The notes under the pieces were generated by a model. It was given only the letters and a program-made list of their open reading frames with translations, searched no databases and had not been told where the DNA came from. DNA of 15,345 nucleotides from Candidatus Iainarchaeum sp. (GTDB lineage Archaea; Iainarchaeota; Iainarchaeia; Iainarchaeales; GCA-2688035): the NCBI GenBank assembly GCA_017608725.1, contig JAFCFG010000009.1, positions 1 through 15,345 on the forward strand, read 5' to 3'. The translations under genes were made by a program, and so were the position numbers. This document shows positions 5,702-12,596 of this stretch, in pieces. Every line of letters starts with the position of its first letter. Position 1 is the first letter of the stretch.

Positions 5702-6227
5702 TAGAAAAGACAACGCTGTATTCCGGCCCTGCCTTGTGCAGTTCCGAGCGCATTAGTTCAATGCCCTCAACCTTAATCTTTTTCTTGAACCCAACTGCCC
5801 TTAATTCCTCAACTAGGGCATCAGTTTCCTTCTTCCCCATTCCTCTGTTTCTTGCAAGAGTGATGTGTGCATGGAATTTGTTATCGTGCGTTCCAATCAT
5901 TTCCTGCAATTTTCTATTCAACAGGTTAAAATCCCCTGTTCCCCTGCCAAAACCAATCCACAAAACCCTGCCTTTGAAGTGTCCAACGCAGTTTATTTCT
6001 GCTTCAAACGCATCAAATTTGCGTAGGCCTTGCACCTTTGTTTTCAACCCTTCAACTGCCTGCCTTGGCATGTAACCAAGGAACTGAATTGTAACATGCA
6101 AGTTCTCTGGCAGCACTTTCCTCCACTTATCAGCAGGAATCAGTGGAAGCATCTTCTCAGCAATCTCTTGCTTCACTTCTTTGGAAATGTTCACTGCAAA
6201 GAACAGCCGCAAATTCTCTGAAGTCAT
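5676..6227 (-). CDS. thpR: RNA 2',3'-cyclic phosphodiesterase (2'-5' RNA ligase family)
   Basis: A 183-residue minus-strand gene, the standard length for ThpR. It begins MTSENLRLFFAVNIS and carries both catalytic HxT motifs of the 2H phosphoesterase superfamily: HVTIQFLG (His44, Thr46) and HITLARN (His120, Thr122). Members open 2',3'-cyclic phosphates and can join tRNA halves with a 2'-5' bond in vitro; the cellular role in archaea is not settled. It is the last gene of an apparent metallophosphoesterase-taw3-thpR operon, 44 nt after taw3. A purine-rich GGGCAGGAAGAA precedes the ATG. In many archaea thpR lies next to cca; here they remain on the same strand but are split by the ATPase gene. 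The 3' end runs 26 nt into the convergent ATPase gene. Confidence 0.94.
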   Translation of the reverse strand: MTSENLRLFFAVNISKEVKQEIAEKMLPLIPADKWRKVLPENLHVTIQFLGYMPRQAVEGLKTKVQGLRKFDAFEAEINCVGHFKGRVLWIGFGRGTGDFNLLNRKLQEMIGTHDNKFHAHITLARNRGMGKKETDALVEELRAVGFKKKIKVEGIELMRSELHKAGPEYSVVFSIRFRALHL

Positions 6228-6271
6228 TTCTTCCTGCCCTCTTTTTCTGCCTTAGGTTTTTCTGGCTTTTG

Positions 6272-6877
6272 TCATTTCAGCCCTTTTCTGCATTCCCTTT
6301 CAAACCTTTCCAGCATCTCATAATTCATTTCCAGCTTGCTGTTTGCCTTTTCAATTACCCACTGCAAATAAGAGTCCTCTACAAGAACCTTTCTTCCCTG
6401 CTTTACTGGCAGAGCCATTTCTTGCGTTCCCTGCAATTCAACAAGGAATTTCCCTGGTTTTGCAACAATTATTCCGCCTCTCTTAACGCCTGCCCTTCTC
6501 ATTATTGCCAGAACTTTCTTTGCGTTTGCAAGTGTGTTGGAACCAATGTGCAGAATGAACGGTTCCATCTTCAGCCAAAGCTCCCCGGTTGTTTTTCCTT
6601 GAATTGCCTCTTTTGCCTCCTTGAAGGAAACTTGCCTGTGCCATCTTCTGTGGAAGCTGGCTTCCCTTTTGCTTTCTCCCTTTGGCAGTTGAATCAAGAG
6701 GATTCTGCCAGCACAGCCAGAGGAAGTGAAATAATTCTTTGTTTTTGAAACAAATTTACACAGGGGAACCATTTTCTCGTCTGCAAGGTTTTTCCCAATT
6801 GCATCCTCCAGTGTGCCTTTGTGGTATGCTTTTACTGCCCTGAACCTGTTCTTTTCTATAGCTTTATCCTTCTCCAT
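6272..6877 (-). CDS. taw3: tRNA wyosine derivative methyltransferase (TYW3/Taw3 family)
   Basis: A 201-residue minus-strand protein matching TYW3. Visible are an N-terminal charged helix, the YFTSSGCAGRILL motif (the family has a TSSCSGRI-like core), the conserved W/H segment FHRRWHRQVSF, then LWLKMEPFILHIGSNTLANAKKVL and AGVKRGGIIVA with VELQG. TYW3 enzymes use S-adenosylmethionine to methylate the tricyclic wyosine base next to the anticodon of tRNA-Phe. The start at 6877 overlaps the upstream metallophosphoesterase by 22 nt and is backed by GGTGA 7-8 nt before it, so translation is likely coupled. The other wyosine genes (taw1, taw2) are not in this window. A slightly altered SSGCAG in place of SSCSG is the only oddity. 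Confidence 0.88.
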   Translation of the reverse strand: MEKDKAIEKNRFRAVKAYHKGTLEDAIGKNLADEKMVPLCKFVSKTKNYFTSSGCAGRILLIQLPKGESKREASFHRRWHRQVSFKEAKEAIQGKTTGELWLKMEPFILHIGSNTLANAKKVLAIMRRAGVKRGGIIVAKPGKFLVELQGTQEMALPVKQGRKVLVEDSYLQWVIEKANSKLEMNYEMLERFERECRKGLK

Positions 6878-7497
6878 TTTAGTTCACCGTTCAATTCAAG
6901 CAACAGTGCATTTCCGTCCTTAACTGCCCCAACGTTAATACTCAAAGTCCTGCCTACCCTTTCCTCCCCAATGCCTTCGTGGCAGTGCCCGCACAAATGC
7001 AGCCTTGGCTTGTGCCCTTCAATTATTTTCCGAACGGACTTGCTTCCAATATGCTTCCCGGAGTGGGCCAAATCAAGCTTTGTTCCATAGGCCGGCAAGT
7101 GGGTTAAGAGCACTGCATTTTCCTCTCCCCTGATTAATCTTTCAAGCGTTTCCCTGATTTCTTGCTCTGAAAACAAGAACTGCCCAGGGTTATCCCACAG
7201 GCCTCCACCAAACCCAACCAGAGTAAATTGCCCAATTTTTTCCTTCTTGCCGTGCAGTGAAATGCCCTGCCTTTCCAATTCCTTTTGAACAGCAGCCGTT
7301 TCAAAGTTCCCGGGAAAGCCAAGCACTTTTGCTGGCTTCAATGCCTCAACCACTTCCCTTGCCTGTTTTCCGCCGCCCATTTGGGTTATATCTCCCAAGA
7401 GGATTACCAGCCCAACCCCCCCGTTATGTATAAGTTTGGTTGCTTTTTGCAGTTTTTCCAGCATTCCGTGGATATCGCTTAAAACAAGTGCCTTCAT
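6856..7497 (-). CDS. Calcineurin-like metallophosphoesterase (YfcE/MJ0936-like)
   Basis: A 213-residue minus-strand protein with all metal-binding motifs in order: SDIHG (Asp8, His10), LLGDIT (Asp36), FPGNFE (Asn64), LTHLP (about residue 132) and GHCHEG (about 167-172). The length and lack of extra domains place it with the small archaeal phosphodiesterases related to MJ0936 and YfcE, which are active on simple phosphodiesters in vitro. The physiological substrate is unknown. GNFE in place of the usual GNHE/GNCD is a mild variation. First gene of the run leading to taw3 and thpR, which suggests but does not prove a link with RNA processing, for example cyclic phosphate or 2',3'-end cleanup. 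Confidence 0.88.
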   Translation of the reverse strand: MKALVLSDIHGMLEKLQKATKLIHNGGVGLVILLGDITQMGGGKQAREVVEALKPAKVLGFPGNFETAAVQKELERQGISLHGKKEKIGQFTLVGFGGGLWDNPGQFLFSEQEIRETLERLIRGEENAVLLTHLPAYGTKLDLAHSGKHIGSKSVRKIIEGHKPRLHLCGHCHEGIGEERVGRTLSINVGAVKDGNALLLELNGELKWRRIKL

Positions 7498-7535
7498 TGG
7501 AGATAACCTTTTTAATTTTCTGAGAGATTATTATA

Positions 7536-8336
7536 TTGGGGGCTAAATTGTTTAAAAAACTGGGTGTATTGGTTTTTCTTCTATTGCTTGCCAACAGCTG
7601 TTTTGCAGCAATTTTCATAGTTGAGCCAGTTGACCGGAAAGTGCAGAATGGCCAGAGTGTTGCTTTGGGCAAGATGGCAAGGGGCGAAACAGTTAGGCTG
7701 ATTGTAAGGAAAAAGAGCGATTCGGCTGTTGAGTGGGACAGCATTTCTGTGGAGCAAGAGCTCTTGCCAAAGGGCTGGAATTTTGAGAGCAGTGAAACAG
7801 ACAAAACCCTTATAGCACTGATTTCCTCTCCGGCTGATGCAGAAATAAGCACGCAGAGAATTGGGTTTACAGTAGGCAACAAAAGCCAGCCTCTTTTCTC
7901 TGAAACGTTTTATGGCAGCATTTCTGTTAGGGAAAAGCTGCTTACAGTAACAGTCGAGAACCTGAACCAGGAAGCACTTGTTGGCCAAACTGCTCAATTC
8001 AAATTGATTGCAAACAACGATTCCATTGCAGAACACAAATTGCTTGTGAAGAGTAACTTGCCAAGCTATTGGTTTGAGTCCAGGTCAATTACAATTCCTG
8101 CTTTGAGCAAGGAGGAAGTTGACCTAAATGTTGGCGCGCTTGCATATGGCCAGAGGCAGTTTAGATTTACTGTTTCCTCGCTGCAAAACGACACCAGCTT
8201 TCAGTTTCCTGCCAGCCTTAGCGTAAAGCCTACTTTGAGGGCCAAATTCTTTTCCGGGTTCATTGGCCTTCCGTTCTACTCTCCTTCGCTTTTCAGCCAG
8301 TATCTGTTCCTTGGCTTTCTTGCCTGGCTTTCCTGA
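7536..8336 (+). CDS. Secreted or membrane-anchored protein with Ig-like/NEW3-like domains
   Basis: A 266-residue protein with a Sec-type signal: KLFKK, a hydrophobic stretch (VLVFLLLLANS) and a likely cut near SCFA. Two beta-rich modules follow, residues of about 26-115 and 120-225; the second (LLTVTVENLNQEALVGQTAQF onward) resembles the NEW3/CARDB-type Ig folds common in archaeal cell-surface proteins. The C-terminus (FIGLPFYSPSLFSQYLFLGFL) is hydrophobic and probably a membrane anchor, so most of the protein would be outside the cell. Start is uncertain: TTG at 7536 may be leaderless, while TTG at 7548 has GGGGG 5 nt upstream; both keep the signal. No enzymatic motif is seen. It is 20 nt ahead of elp3 with no evident functional link. 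Confidence 0.72.
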   Translation: MGAKLFKKLGVLVFLLLLANSCFAAIFIVEPVDRKVQNGQSVALGKMARGETVRLIVRKKSDSAVEWDSISVEQELLPKGWNFESSETDKTLIALISSPADAEISTQRIGFTVGNKSQPLFSETFYGSISVREKLLTVTVENLNQEALVGQTAQFKLIANNDSIAEHKLLVKSNLPSYWFESRSITIPALSKEEVDLNVGALAYGQRQFRFTVSSLQNDTSFQFPASLSVKPTLRAKFFSGFIGLPFYSPSLFSQYLFLGFLAWLS

Positions 8337-8356
8337 AGGGTTTGAAGTGATTTCAT

Positions 8357-9940
8357 TTGAATAAGCTAAGGTCTTACTCCCTTGATTTAATCAGGTTAAT
8401 TGAATCAGGCAAAGTTCAAACAAAAAGGCAATTGAATAAAGAAAAGATTGCCCTGTGCAAAAAGCATTCCGTTAAGGACATACCAACCAATCCAACAATC
8501 CTGTCCTTTGCAGAGAAGAAGAGCAAAAAACTGCTTTCCCTTCTCTCAGTTAAGCCGACAAGAAGCCTTAGCGGAATTGCAATCGTTGCTGTAATGACCA
8601 AACCCCATAAATGCCCTGGGAACTGCATTTACTGCCCAGGTTCCTTGCTCAAAGGCAGGGAAACACCAAAGAGCTATACTGGAACAGAGCCGGCTACAAT
8701 GCGGGCCTTGGCTGCGGAATTCAACCCGTCAAAGCAGATTAGAAACAGGCTGCAGCAGCTGCAGGAGGCAGGCCATCCTACAAACAAAATTGAATTAATC
8801 ATAATGGGCGGCACCTTTCTATCACAGCCGCTTTCCTTTCAGAAGCGTTTTATGCTCCAATCCCTGAATGCTCTCAACAACAGGGATTCAAAAACACTGC
8901 CTGCTGCAAAAAAGGCTGCTGAAAAGGCCGAAACCAGGATAACCGGCATTACTTTTGAAACAAGGCCGGATTTCTGCAGTAAGGGCGAGATAAACAACAT
9001 GCTTTCCTTTGGCGGGACAAGGTGCGAGCTTGGGGTTCAAACAATCTATGACAGCATCTACAAAAAAATAAACAGGGGCCACTCTGTCCAGGATGTAATT
9101 AATGCCACCCGGCTTTTGAAGGATACCGCATTCAAAGTAACCTATCATTATATGCCTGGCTTGCCTGGGATGAGCCTTTCCAAGGACAAGAAAGCCTTAA
9201 GGGAGATTTTCTCCAACCAGCAATTCAAGCCAGACAGCCTGAAGATTTATCCCTGCCTTGTTATTGAGGGAACAGAGTTGTACAGGCAGTGGAGCCGGGG
9301 CCTGTACAAGCCTTTTTCAACAGAGAAGGCCATTGAGCTTGTTTCCTGCCTCAAGAGTTTTGCTCCCAGGTGGGTGAGAATAATGCGAGTCCAAAGGGAT
9401 ATTCCTGCCCAGCTGATTGCTGCCGGCGTCAAAAAAAGCAATCTGAGGCAGCTTGCTTTGGAGAAAGCCCTTGAAAAGGGGTTTGAATGCAATTGCATTA
9501 GGTGCAGGGAAGCTGGTTTGCGTTCATACAAGGAGGGCCAAAAACACGATAGCAGCGATGCAAAGCTTTTTGTTGAAAGTTACATTGCAAGCAATGGAAG
9601 GGAGTACTTCATCTCATTTGAGGATAAAAAAAGAAAATTTTTGTATGGCTTTCTGAAGCTGCGCCAACCCTTTGCTCCCTTCAGAAAGGAGATTGACAAG
9701 AAAACCGCTCTTGTAAGGGAGCTGCGTGTTTTTGGCCAGCCGATGCCCCTGCATCAAAGAAGCAGCAGGGGAATTCAGCACCACGGCATTGGAAAGCTCT
9801 TAATGCAGAAAGCAGAGGAGATCGCTTCCACAGGGCTTAATTCCAGCAAGCTTCTTGTCATCAGCGGCCTTGGGGTAAAGCCCTATTACCGGAACCTTGG
9901 CTTCAAAAACGACGGCATGTTTGTTTCAAAAAACCTTTGA
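8357..9940 (+). CDS. elp3: Archaeal Elp3: radical SAM tRNA carboxymethyluridine synthase
   Basis: A 527-residue single-subunit Elp3. A helical N-terminus with KxIPTNPTIL is followed by the radical SAM domain, whose cluster motif is HKCPGNCIYCPG (Cys86, Cys90, Cys93), and then the family's SYTGTEPATMRA. IIMGGTF, GITFETRPD and RCELGVQTIYDSI are the further conserved blocks. The C-terminal acetyltransferase domain (about 430-527) has the acetyl-CoA loop HHGIGKLLM and the ending GVKPYYRNLGF. Elp3 makes cm5U34 at the tRNA wobble position from acetyl-CoA and S-adenosylmethionine. The start is TTG with GTGAT 6 nt upstream, 20 nt after the surface-protein gene, so the two may share a transcript. The cluster motif is compact (Cx3CxxC); eukaryotic Elp3 has a much longer first spacing. 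Confidence 0.96.
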   Translation: MNKLRSYSLDLIRLIESGKVQTKRQLNKEKIALCKKHSVKDIPTNPTILSFAEKKSKKLLSLLSVKPTRSLSGIAIVAVMTKPHKCPGNCIYCPGSLLKGRETPKSYTGTEPATMRALAAEFNPSKQIRNRLQQLQEAGHPTNKIELIIMGGTFLSQPLSFQKRFMLQSLNALNNRDSKTLPAAKKAAEKAETRITGITFETRPDFCSKGEINNMLSFGGTRCELGVQTIYDSIYKKINRGHSVQDVINATRLLKDTAFKVTYHYMPGLPGMSLSKDKKALREIFSNQQFKPDSLKIYPCLVIEGTELYRQWSRGLYKPFSTEKAIELVSCLKSFAPRWVRIMRVQRDIPAQLIAAGVKKSNLRQLALEKALEKGFECNCIRCREAGLRSYKEGQKHDSSDAKLFVESYIASNGREYFISFEDKKRKFLYGFLKLRQPFAPFRKEIDKKTALVRELRVFGQPMPLHQRSSRGIQHHGIGKLLMQKAEEIASTGLNSSKLLVISGLGVKPYYRNLGFKNDGMFVSKNL

Positions 9941-10167
9941 AAAAGGCATAACTCACTTAAATAAGTTGAATTATATTCCTTGAAATGAAAAAGTTGTTTT
10001 TTTGTTCCATCCCATGCAGGTCAGATGCACTGATGCAACCAATTAATATGGTTTGAAGCCTGTTTCCATCGTGCAGGCCTTTGTTGGGGGATTTTATTGC
10101 ATTCGGGCATTGGCATATTCTTCAAGGCGAAAGGATTAAATTAAATTAATTCATATTAGTTCCTGCC
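9941..10167. other. Non-coding gap with a TATA box, a T run and weak hairpins
   Basis: No convincing gene. TTAAATAAG (9957-9965) has good archaeal TATA form but lies about 200 nt ahead of the next annotated gene. A 23-codon frame begins at the ATG at 9985 (MKKLFFCSIPC...), at leaderless distance from that TATA, with no recognisable family. T7 at 9997-10003 could terminate elp3 transcripts. GCCTG/CAGGC arms near 10057-10080 form only a 5-bp stem. A second TATA-like AT stretch (10136-10150) serves the 10168 gene. Confidence 0.4.
10136..10150 (+). promoter_or_regulatory. Promoter of the winged-helix gene
   Basis: TTAAATTAAATTAAT, centred about 25 nt before the ATG at 10168. This predicts a leaderless transcript, in line with the absence of any Shine-Dalgarno-like stretch before that ATG. 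Confidence 0.5.
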
Positions 10168-10473
10168 ATGCCTGTTGTTGATGAGTGGATTCTTTTTCTG
10201 GAAGAAAACCCAGAGTTCTATGAGCTGTCAAGAAGCGGTTTTTTCATTTCCTTGCTTGAATCGCTTGCTGACAGGGCAAAGTCCATTGAATCTATTCGGT
10301 CTGATTTTCCCTTTGTTGAGATGAATGACCTTTATCAGATTATGACTACTTTTCTCAAGCTGAAGGTGGTGGAGGAAATCAAAATTGGAAATAAGAGCTT
10401 TTACAGGACTGCGGGCAGAGGCAAGCTTTTGCTTGAAAAGTACAGAAAAACAAGGGAATTTTTTAAAGTCTAG
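10168..10473 (+). CDS. Small winged-helix DNA-binding protein, family unknown
   Basis: A 101-residue protein, MPVVDEWILFLEENPEFYEL at its start. Residues of about 25-95 look like a winged helix-turn-helix: helix SLLESLADRAKSIESI, helix DFPFVEMNDLYQIMTTFLK (recognition-like), then strand-turn-strand EEIKIGNKSFYRTAGRG and a final helix LLLEKYRKTREFF. I cannot name the family. It is probably a local transcription regulator. The ATG is positioned for leaderless expression from the TATA at 10136-10150. The next gene (10546) has its own promoter-like palindrome 17 nt downstream, so this protein could regulate it, but no direct evidence is visible. Confidence 0.7.
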   Translation: MPVVDEWILFLEENPEFYELSRSGFFISLLESLADRAKSIESIRSDFPFVEMNDLYQIMTTFLKLKVVEEIKIGNKSFYRTAGRGKLLLEKYRKTREFFKV

Positions 10474-10490
10474 AATCTGGTAAAAGCCCT

Positions 10491-10530
10491 GCTTTTAAAA
10501 GCTTTATCTTGGTAGAATTCTATAAAATAA
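10491..10530 (+). promoter_or_regulatory. Promoter region of the CARF-like/nuclease operon
   Basis: Two TATA candidates: the perfect 12-bp palindrome GCTTTTAAAAGC (10491-10502) and TATAAAATAA (10521-10530). The first would give a leader of about 20 nt containing GAGGCGGT just before the TTG at 10546. The second would start the RNA near 10550 and favour the in-frame ATG at 10561. The palindrome could also be a regulator site. Confidence 0.5.
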
Positions 10531-10545
10531 TTTGAGGCGGTTAAT

Positions 10546-10896
10546 TTGACAAGAGCTTTGATGGCTGTTTTAGGCATTGGAAAGGGGACTTGGGGCCATA
10601 TCGCAAGGCTTATCAGTGAAGAGGAATGGGACCAGGTGCTCTTGGTTGGAAACGACTGGGGCAAGGAGAATTTCTCGCCAAGCAAAGAGGTTGACTGGAT
10701 TATTGTGAATAACAGGGCCGGCTTCAATATCCTGAAGGACACTATAAAGCAAAAGCTGCCTGATGTGGATGAATTGTGTATTTCGCTGATTAGTGGTTCT
10801 GGAAAGGAGCATATGGCCTTGATTGCTGCCCTAAGAGAAGAATCCAAGGAATTCAAATTGGTTGTTCTGACAGGCGAGGGGACAAAGTATTATTGA
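10546..10896 (+). CDS. Small Rossmann-like protein, possible stand-alone CARF-type sensor
   Basis: A 116-residue alpha/beta protein. The predicted strand order is LMAVLGIG, QVLLVGN, WIIVNN, ELCISLISGSGKEHMALIAAL and KLVVLTGEG. The fourth block resembles the CARF-domain signature in which a strand ends in a small-residue loop with a G-T/S-K-like motif and a helix MxxAL follows; the first strand plus glycine loop also fits. CARF domains bind cyclic oligoadenylates or other nucleotides and control attached nucleases. Against this reading, no CRISPR array or cas effector is in the window, and the protein is shorter than most CARF domains. Start: TTG at 10546 with GAGGCGGT 4 nt upstream, or ATG at 10561. 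It overlaps the nuclease gene by 4 nt (TTGA). The gene is real; its function is tentative. Confidence 0.72.
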   Translation: MTRALMAVLGIGKGTWGHIARLISEEEWDQVLLVGNDWGKENFSPSKEVDWIIVNNRAGFNILKDTIKQKLPDVDELCISLISGSGKEHMALIAALREESKEFKLVVLTGEGTKYY

Positions 10897-11264
10897 TTCC
10901 GCTTATGTTGGTTGTTGTTCTTTCAATAGCAGTAGCTGCCCTGATTTTAATTCTGATTTTTTTAGTCAAAAAAATCCTTGCTTTGAGGCAACAAGTTAAT
11001 TCCCTGCGATTTGACAAAAGTAGCCAGTCAGTGAGGTACGGCAAAATAACGGAACAGTTCCTGCCCTTTATGGATGATTTCCCCTTTGAACCAGACCAGT
11101 TCAGGTTTTTGGGCAGTCCAATTGACGGGATTGCATTTGGCGAGGATGGAATAACTTTCTGCGAGTTCAAGGCAGGCAAAAGCAAATTGAATGAAAAGCA
11201 GAGGAGAATAAAGGCCCTTGTTGAGGAAAAAAAAGTCAAGTGGAAAGAATTCTGCCTTAAATGA
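10893..11264 (+). CDS. Membrane-anchored PD-(D/E)XK nuclease related to Holliday junction resolvases (COG4741-like)
   Basis: A 123-residue protein. Residues 2-27 are one hydrophobic segment (PLMLVVVLSIAVAALILILI), followed by KK, then a short charged linker. The soluble part matches the archaeal Holliday-junction-resolvase-related endonucleases: SVRYGKITEQFLPF (catalytic Glu), FRFLGSPIDGIAF (Asp), ITFCEFKAGKSKLNEKQRRI (ExK and Gln), then a closing amphipathic strand. The complete PD-(D/E)XK set suggests an active DNase held at the membrane, with the catalytic domain either cytoplasmic or outside; positive residues after the segment favour the cytoplasm. The start is TTG in a TTGA overlap with the upstream gene; ATG at 10905 is an alternative but would trim the membrane segment. 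Only 3 nt separate it from the convergent pelota gene. Confidence 0.82.
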   Translation: MIPLMLVVVLSIAVAALILILIFLVKKILALRQQVNSLRFDKSSQSVRYGKITEQFLPFMDDFPFEPDQFRFLGSPIDGIAFGEDGITFCEFKAGKSKLNEKQRRIKALVEEKKVKWKEFCLK

Positions 11265-11267
11265 TTT

Positions 11268-12311
11268 TCAATGAATCCTGTACCTCAGCAATGCAGCTAT
11301 TCCCCCCATGTTCAGCAGCTTTTCCCCTGCCTCATGCTCTGCGTTAATTAAATGCACTTCCCCCTTCATTTTCTCAGCTTGCTCCATTAGCTTTTCTGCT
11401 TTTTCCCTGTTTAGCAGAAGGAATTTGTCTGCAACCATCAACTGTTTTACTGCTCCTGCTTCCACTGCTTTTTGCACCTGTTCAAAGCCGTATTCTGCCA
11501 AGCCAGTGTCCCTGCCCAGTTCTGCTAAAAAGCTTTCAACCAATTTTGTTTCCTTGACCAATTGCATGTCCTGAACTACCTTGCTTAGGGCTTCTGCCTT
11601 TAGCAGTTCCTGCAGCCCTGTTTTTCCAACACTGTTTGTTGCAGCAAAAAAGAGCTGCATATCCAGCCTTCCCTTCTCCTTCAAAAAGTTTTCAAACTTG
11701 TTCTTGGTGAAGCCAGGGCCTGCAATAACAACGTGCTTTGCTTTGCTTTCCTTTATCTTTTCAAGAATCTCCGAAAAGTACTTGTTTTCAACTGATTCAG
11801 AATCAAACTGCTTTCCCGATTTGTGGCTTGCAATATTTGCCTGTTCCTCCAACTCAAACTGCTTTAGCAAAGCAAAGCTTGCCTGCTCGTCATCCAGTAC
11901 AACAAGCAAAACCTTGCCCTGGGTTGTTGCCTCTGCTGCTTTCCTCAGCCTTTCAATTTGGAATTTCTTCAACTGCTTTTTCTCAATCTTAACTGCGTGC
12001 CCCAGCTCCAAATCCATGCTTTGGTGTGCCCCCCTTTCCACTAAATCAGCCGGCTTTCCCTCTTCAATGATTCCCTCAATCCTCAGGTTTCCACTGAACC
12101 TGTGGAATTCAACCGATTCAACATTCAATTTAACAAACAGCTTGATTCTTTTCGGCTTCTCCCCTTCCTCCCTTGCCTTTATTTTCCTGTCAGTCTGGCC
12201 ACTTACCAAATCTCCTTTTTCAATTACCCTCTCCAAGTGCCACAGGTCATCTGTTACCTCTGGCATGACATGCAGGAAGCCGGTTTTCCCATCAATTTTC
12301 AGGATTCTCAT
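11268..12311 (-). CDS. pelA: Archaeal Pelota, mRNA surveillance and ribosome rescue factor
   Basis: A 347-residue minus-strand gene, standard aPelota length. The N-terminal Sm-like domain starts MRILKIDGKTGFLHVMPE and includes the DLWHLERVIEKGD and RIKLFVKLNVESVEFHRFSGNLRIEG blocks. The central eRF1-like domain runs from about KVLLVVLDDEQA to VVIAGPGFTKNKF. The C-terminal domain has AEYGFEQVQKAVEAGAVKQLMVAD and the ending AEHEAGEKLLNMGGIAALLRY, all characteristic. With aEF-1alpha and ABCE1 it recognises ribosomes stalled with an empty A site and splits them. The promoter is the minus-strand TATA in CAATAATTTAAAGC (12337-12350), about 30 nt upstream of the ATG. The gene marks the left boundary of the accessory island that follows. 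Confidence 0.95.
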   Translation of the reverse strand: MRILKIDGKTGFLHVMPEVTDDLWHLERVIEKGDLVSGQTDRKIKAREEGEKPKRIKLFVKLNVESVEFHRFSGNLRIEGIIEEGKPADLVERGAHQSMDLELGHAVKIEKKQLKKFQIERLRKAAEATTQGKVLLVVLDDEQASFALLKQFELEEQANIASHKSGKQFDSESVENKYFSEILEKIKESKAKHVVIAGPGFTKNKFENFLKEKGRLDMQLFFAATNSVGKTGLQELLKAEALSKVVQDMQLVKETKLVESFLAELGRDTGLAEYGFEQVQKAVEAGAVKQLMVADKFLLLNREKAEKLMEQAEKMKGEVHLINAEHEAGEKLLNMGGIAALLRYRIH

Positions 12312-12336
12312 AACATAAAACTAAGAGCAGGCAAGT

Positions 12337-12350
12337 GCTTTAAATTATTG
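12337..12350. promoter_or_regulatory. TATA box of pelota, possibly bidirectional
   Basis: The minus-strand reading contains ATTTAAAGC about 30 nt before the pelota ATG. The TTTAAA core is symmetric, so a plus-strand transcript toward the debris at 12393 is possible. AGTGCTT at 12334-12340 and AAGCACT at 12360-12366 form 7-bp inverted arms next to it, and AGTGCTT recurs at 12385-12391. Confidence 0.45.
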
Positions 12351-12392
12351 TTTTTCCCCAAGCACTGGCGAGGCAAGGGGCAAAAGTGCTTG

Positions 12393-12473
12393 ATGGGCCC
12401 GGCCAAAAAAAGCGAGAGCTACGACCAGATAATTAACAGGCTTGTTGATTTCTGGCTGAAGAGAAAGAGATAA
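12393..12473 (+). pseudogene. Remnant of a short antitoxin-like protein (C-terminal part)
   Basis: An open frame of 26 codons from ATG 12393 ends KKSESYDQIINRLVDFWLKR. This resembles the conserved C-terminus of small archaeal VapB-like/DUF7557-type antitoxins, which usually have 20-40 more residues in front (a DNA-binding strand and helix). In another frame the bases just upstream read AKVLDGPG, an apt lead-in to that tail, and the two frames meet at a run of seven A (12405-12411). This suggests a one-base frameshift plus loss of the N-terminus. It could instead be a true micro-peptide. It ends one base before the next small frame, typical of toxin-antitoxin spacing. Family assignment is tentative. 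Confidence 0.4.
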
Positions 12474-12474
12474 A

Positions 12475-12594
12475 ATGGCGCTTAAAAAGAAGTTTAGGAA
12501 ACCAACAAAAAAAAGAATTTGCTGAAATGAGAAAAGAAGCAGAAGCTTGGTAGCTAGTCAGTATTGAGGCTTGGCTCAAACATGAAAAAAAGCA
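12475..12594 (+). pseudogene. Decayed small basic ORF, broken in an A8 run
   Basis: ATG at 12475 opens a frame MALKKKFRKPTKK that hits TGA at 12523-12525. Dropping one A from the run 12507-12514 gives the more protein-like continuation EFAEMRKEAEAW to TAG at 12551, and reading through that stop gives SIEAWLKHEKK to about 12594. One frameshift and one stop therefore separate it from a charged helical protein of about 40 residues. It follows the antitoxin-like remnant by 1 nt. I do not recognise a family. Confidence 0.4.
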
Positions 12595-12596
12595 CA

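Noticed and set aside
10015..10050. A box C/D guide RNA around GATGCACTGATGCA
   Set aside because: The boxes deviate from RTGATGA and CTGA and their spacing is not workable.
9985..10056. A 23-codon frame MKKLFFCSIPC... as a definite gene
   Set aside because: It is too short, contains the T7 run, and has no known family; kept only as part of a possible transcript.
12334..12391. AGTGCTT/AAGCACT repeats as an integration att site
   Set aside because: Only 7-bp arms and no matching copy on the far side of the island within the window.
12102..12473. A 123-codon plus frame starting inside pelota
   Set aside because: Most of it is antisense to pelota; only the last 26 codons look protein-like and are reported as a remnant.
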